Origin: Galaxea fascicularis
Lineage: Eukaryota > Cnidaria > Anthozoa > Scleractinia > Euphylliidae
DNA: 64,000 bases
Direction: 5' to 3'
NCBI GenBank assembly: GCA_948470475.1
Contig: OX419337.1
Coordinates: forward strand, 5,889,574 to 5,953,573
Part shown: positions 63,641 through 64,000 of the stretch, piece after piece
Numbering within the stretch: position 1 is the first letter of the stretch
Layout: the number at the start of each line of letters is the position of its first letter
The notes under the pieces: model-generated
What the model saw: the letters and a program-made list of their open reading frames with translations, nothing else
What the model was told of the DNA's origin: nothing
Databases searched by the model: none
Program-made: the position numbers and the translations under genes

Positions 63641-64000
63641 TCATGTCTAAATGCTTCCAAGAACTCCCACAACATGATTTCTATTCTTATTTGAGCTGTG
63701 TGCAAGATTTTAGCAAAGTTGAAATTTTGACCAAAACCCAAAGGGGGGACCACATGCTTTTGAGTCAAATTTTAAATTTGGCTTAAACTTTGCCTATTTC
63801 AAAAAGGAACCTAGAAATCATGTCTAAATGCTGCCAAGAACTCCCACAACATGATTTCTATTCTTATTTGAGCAGTGTGCAAAATTTCAGTAAACTTGAA
63901 ATTTTGACCAAAACCCAAAGGGGGGACCACATGCTTTTGAGTCAAATTTTGAATTTGGCTTAAACTTTGCCTATTTTAAAATGGAACCTAGAAATCGTGT

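Larger units (their letters stand above)
7631..64000 (+). repeat. Satellite DNA array, 177-bp monomer, about 319 tandem copies, open to the right
   Basis: Head-to-tail copies of a 177-bp unit fill the window to its end. Taking the word agctgtgtgc (or agcagtgtgc) as phase mark, it falls at 8621, 8798, 8975, 9152 and so on to 63871. The distance 55250 equals 312 x 177 + 26, and +26 equals the indels I count: 30 copies with CCCTAG instead of CCTAG, four other +1 changes and eight -1 changes. The consensus has 63 G/C of 177, no CpG and one G6 run. Since 177 = 3 x 59, all frames keep phase. On the + strand, TAG at monomer position 18, TAA at 91 and TAG at 119 close all three frames, so the array encodes no long peptide. 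All copies face the same way and no transposon interrupts them. The last copy is cut at 64000 after 130 bp. Unit size near one nucleosome repeat suggests a centromeric or pericentromeric satellite, which is inference. Confidence 0.98.

Noticed and set aside
7631..64000. Regular repeats as a CRISPR array
   Set aside because: The repeats are contiguous 177-bp units with no unique spacers, in a eukaryotic context; this is satellite DNA.
8621..64000. CENP-B box in the monomer
   Set aside because: The box needs two CpG-containing blocks (TTCG ... CGGG) and the consensus has no CpG. The rare tttcgacc, tttcggg and agcgggg variants are not arranged as a box.
8621..64000. Telomere-like CCCTAG words in the array
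   Set aside because: They are single one-base insertion variants (CCTAG to CCCTAG) once per monomer in about 30 copies, not tandem CCCTAA repeats.
8621..64000. G-quadruplex from the G6 run
   Set aside because: Only one G run per 177 bp, so four runs are not close enough on one strand for an ordinary intramolecular quadruplex.

Overview
The window is eukaryotic DNA, most likely from a stony coral (Scleractinia) or a close cnidarian relative. That rests on the repeats. The elements at 5961-6125, 6555-6734 and 7027-7220 and the hairpin-rich tail at 1830-1985 match families I remember as very common in coral and anemone genomes. This is recall, not a database result.

Layout. (1) 2-1330: the 3' end of one protein-coding gene on the + strand, with an Arg/Asp/Ser-rich tail and a coding decapeptide repeat, followed by a 3' UTR-like stretch to about 1790. 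It is the only convincing host gene. (2) 1830-7630: a gene-free, repeat-dense flank. It holds a retroelement 3' tail (1830-1985), a 5'-truncated LINE fragment (2984-3480), a diverged direct repeat (4238-4580), an AAGTT microsatellite (4946-4974), a short minisatellite carrying two perfect TGACGTCA sites (5440-5529), a near-perfect 150-bp foldback element (5607-5756), a tRNA-derived SINE fragment on the - strand (5961-6125) and two MITEs with terminal inverted repeats (6555-6734 and 7027-7220). (3) 7631-64000: one uninterrupted head-to-tail satellite array, 88% of the window, which runs off the right edge.

The satellite. The monomer is 177 bp, 63/177 G+C, and its consensus has no CpG. From 8621 to 63871 there are 312 monomer steps. 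312 x 177 leaves a surplus of 26 bp, which equals my hand tally of one-base indels (34 gains, 8 losses). With the decayed left edge the window holds about 319 monomers, all in the same orientation and with no transposon inside. Monomer variants are ordered in blocks repeated at exact multiples of the monomer (2, 3, 4, 6, 7, 8, 9, 12, 16 and 21 units), often nested. The array is therefore a patchwork of recent segmental duplications rather than one uniform higher-order repeat. The left edge shows the decay and length change expected at a satellite border and keeps an older monomer type.

No multigene system, CRISPR array, RNA operon or secondary-metabolite cluster is present. The item most worth pursuing is the satellite: its size, nucleosome-scale unit, CpG-free consensus and internal duplication history make it a candidate centromeric or pericentromeric repeat.
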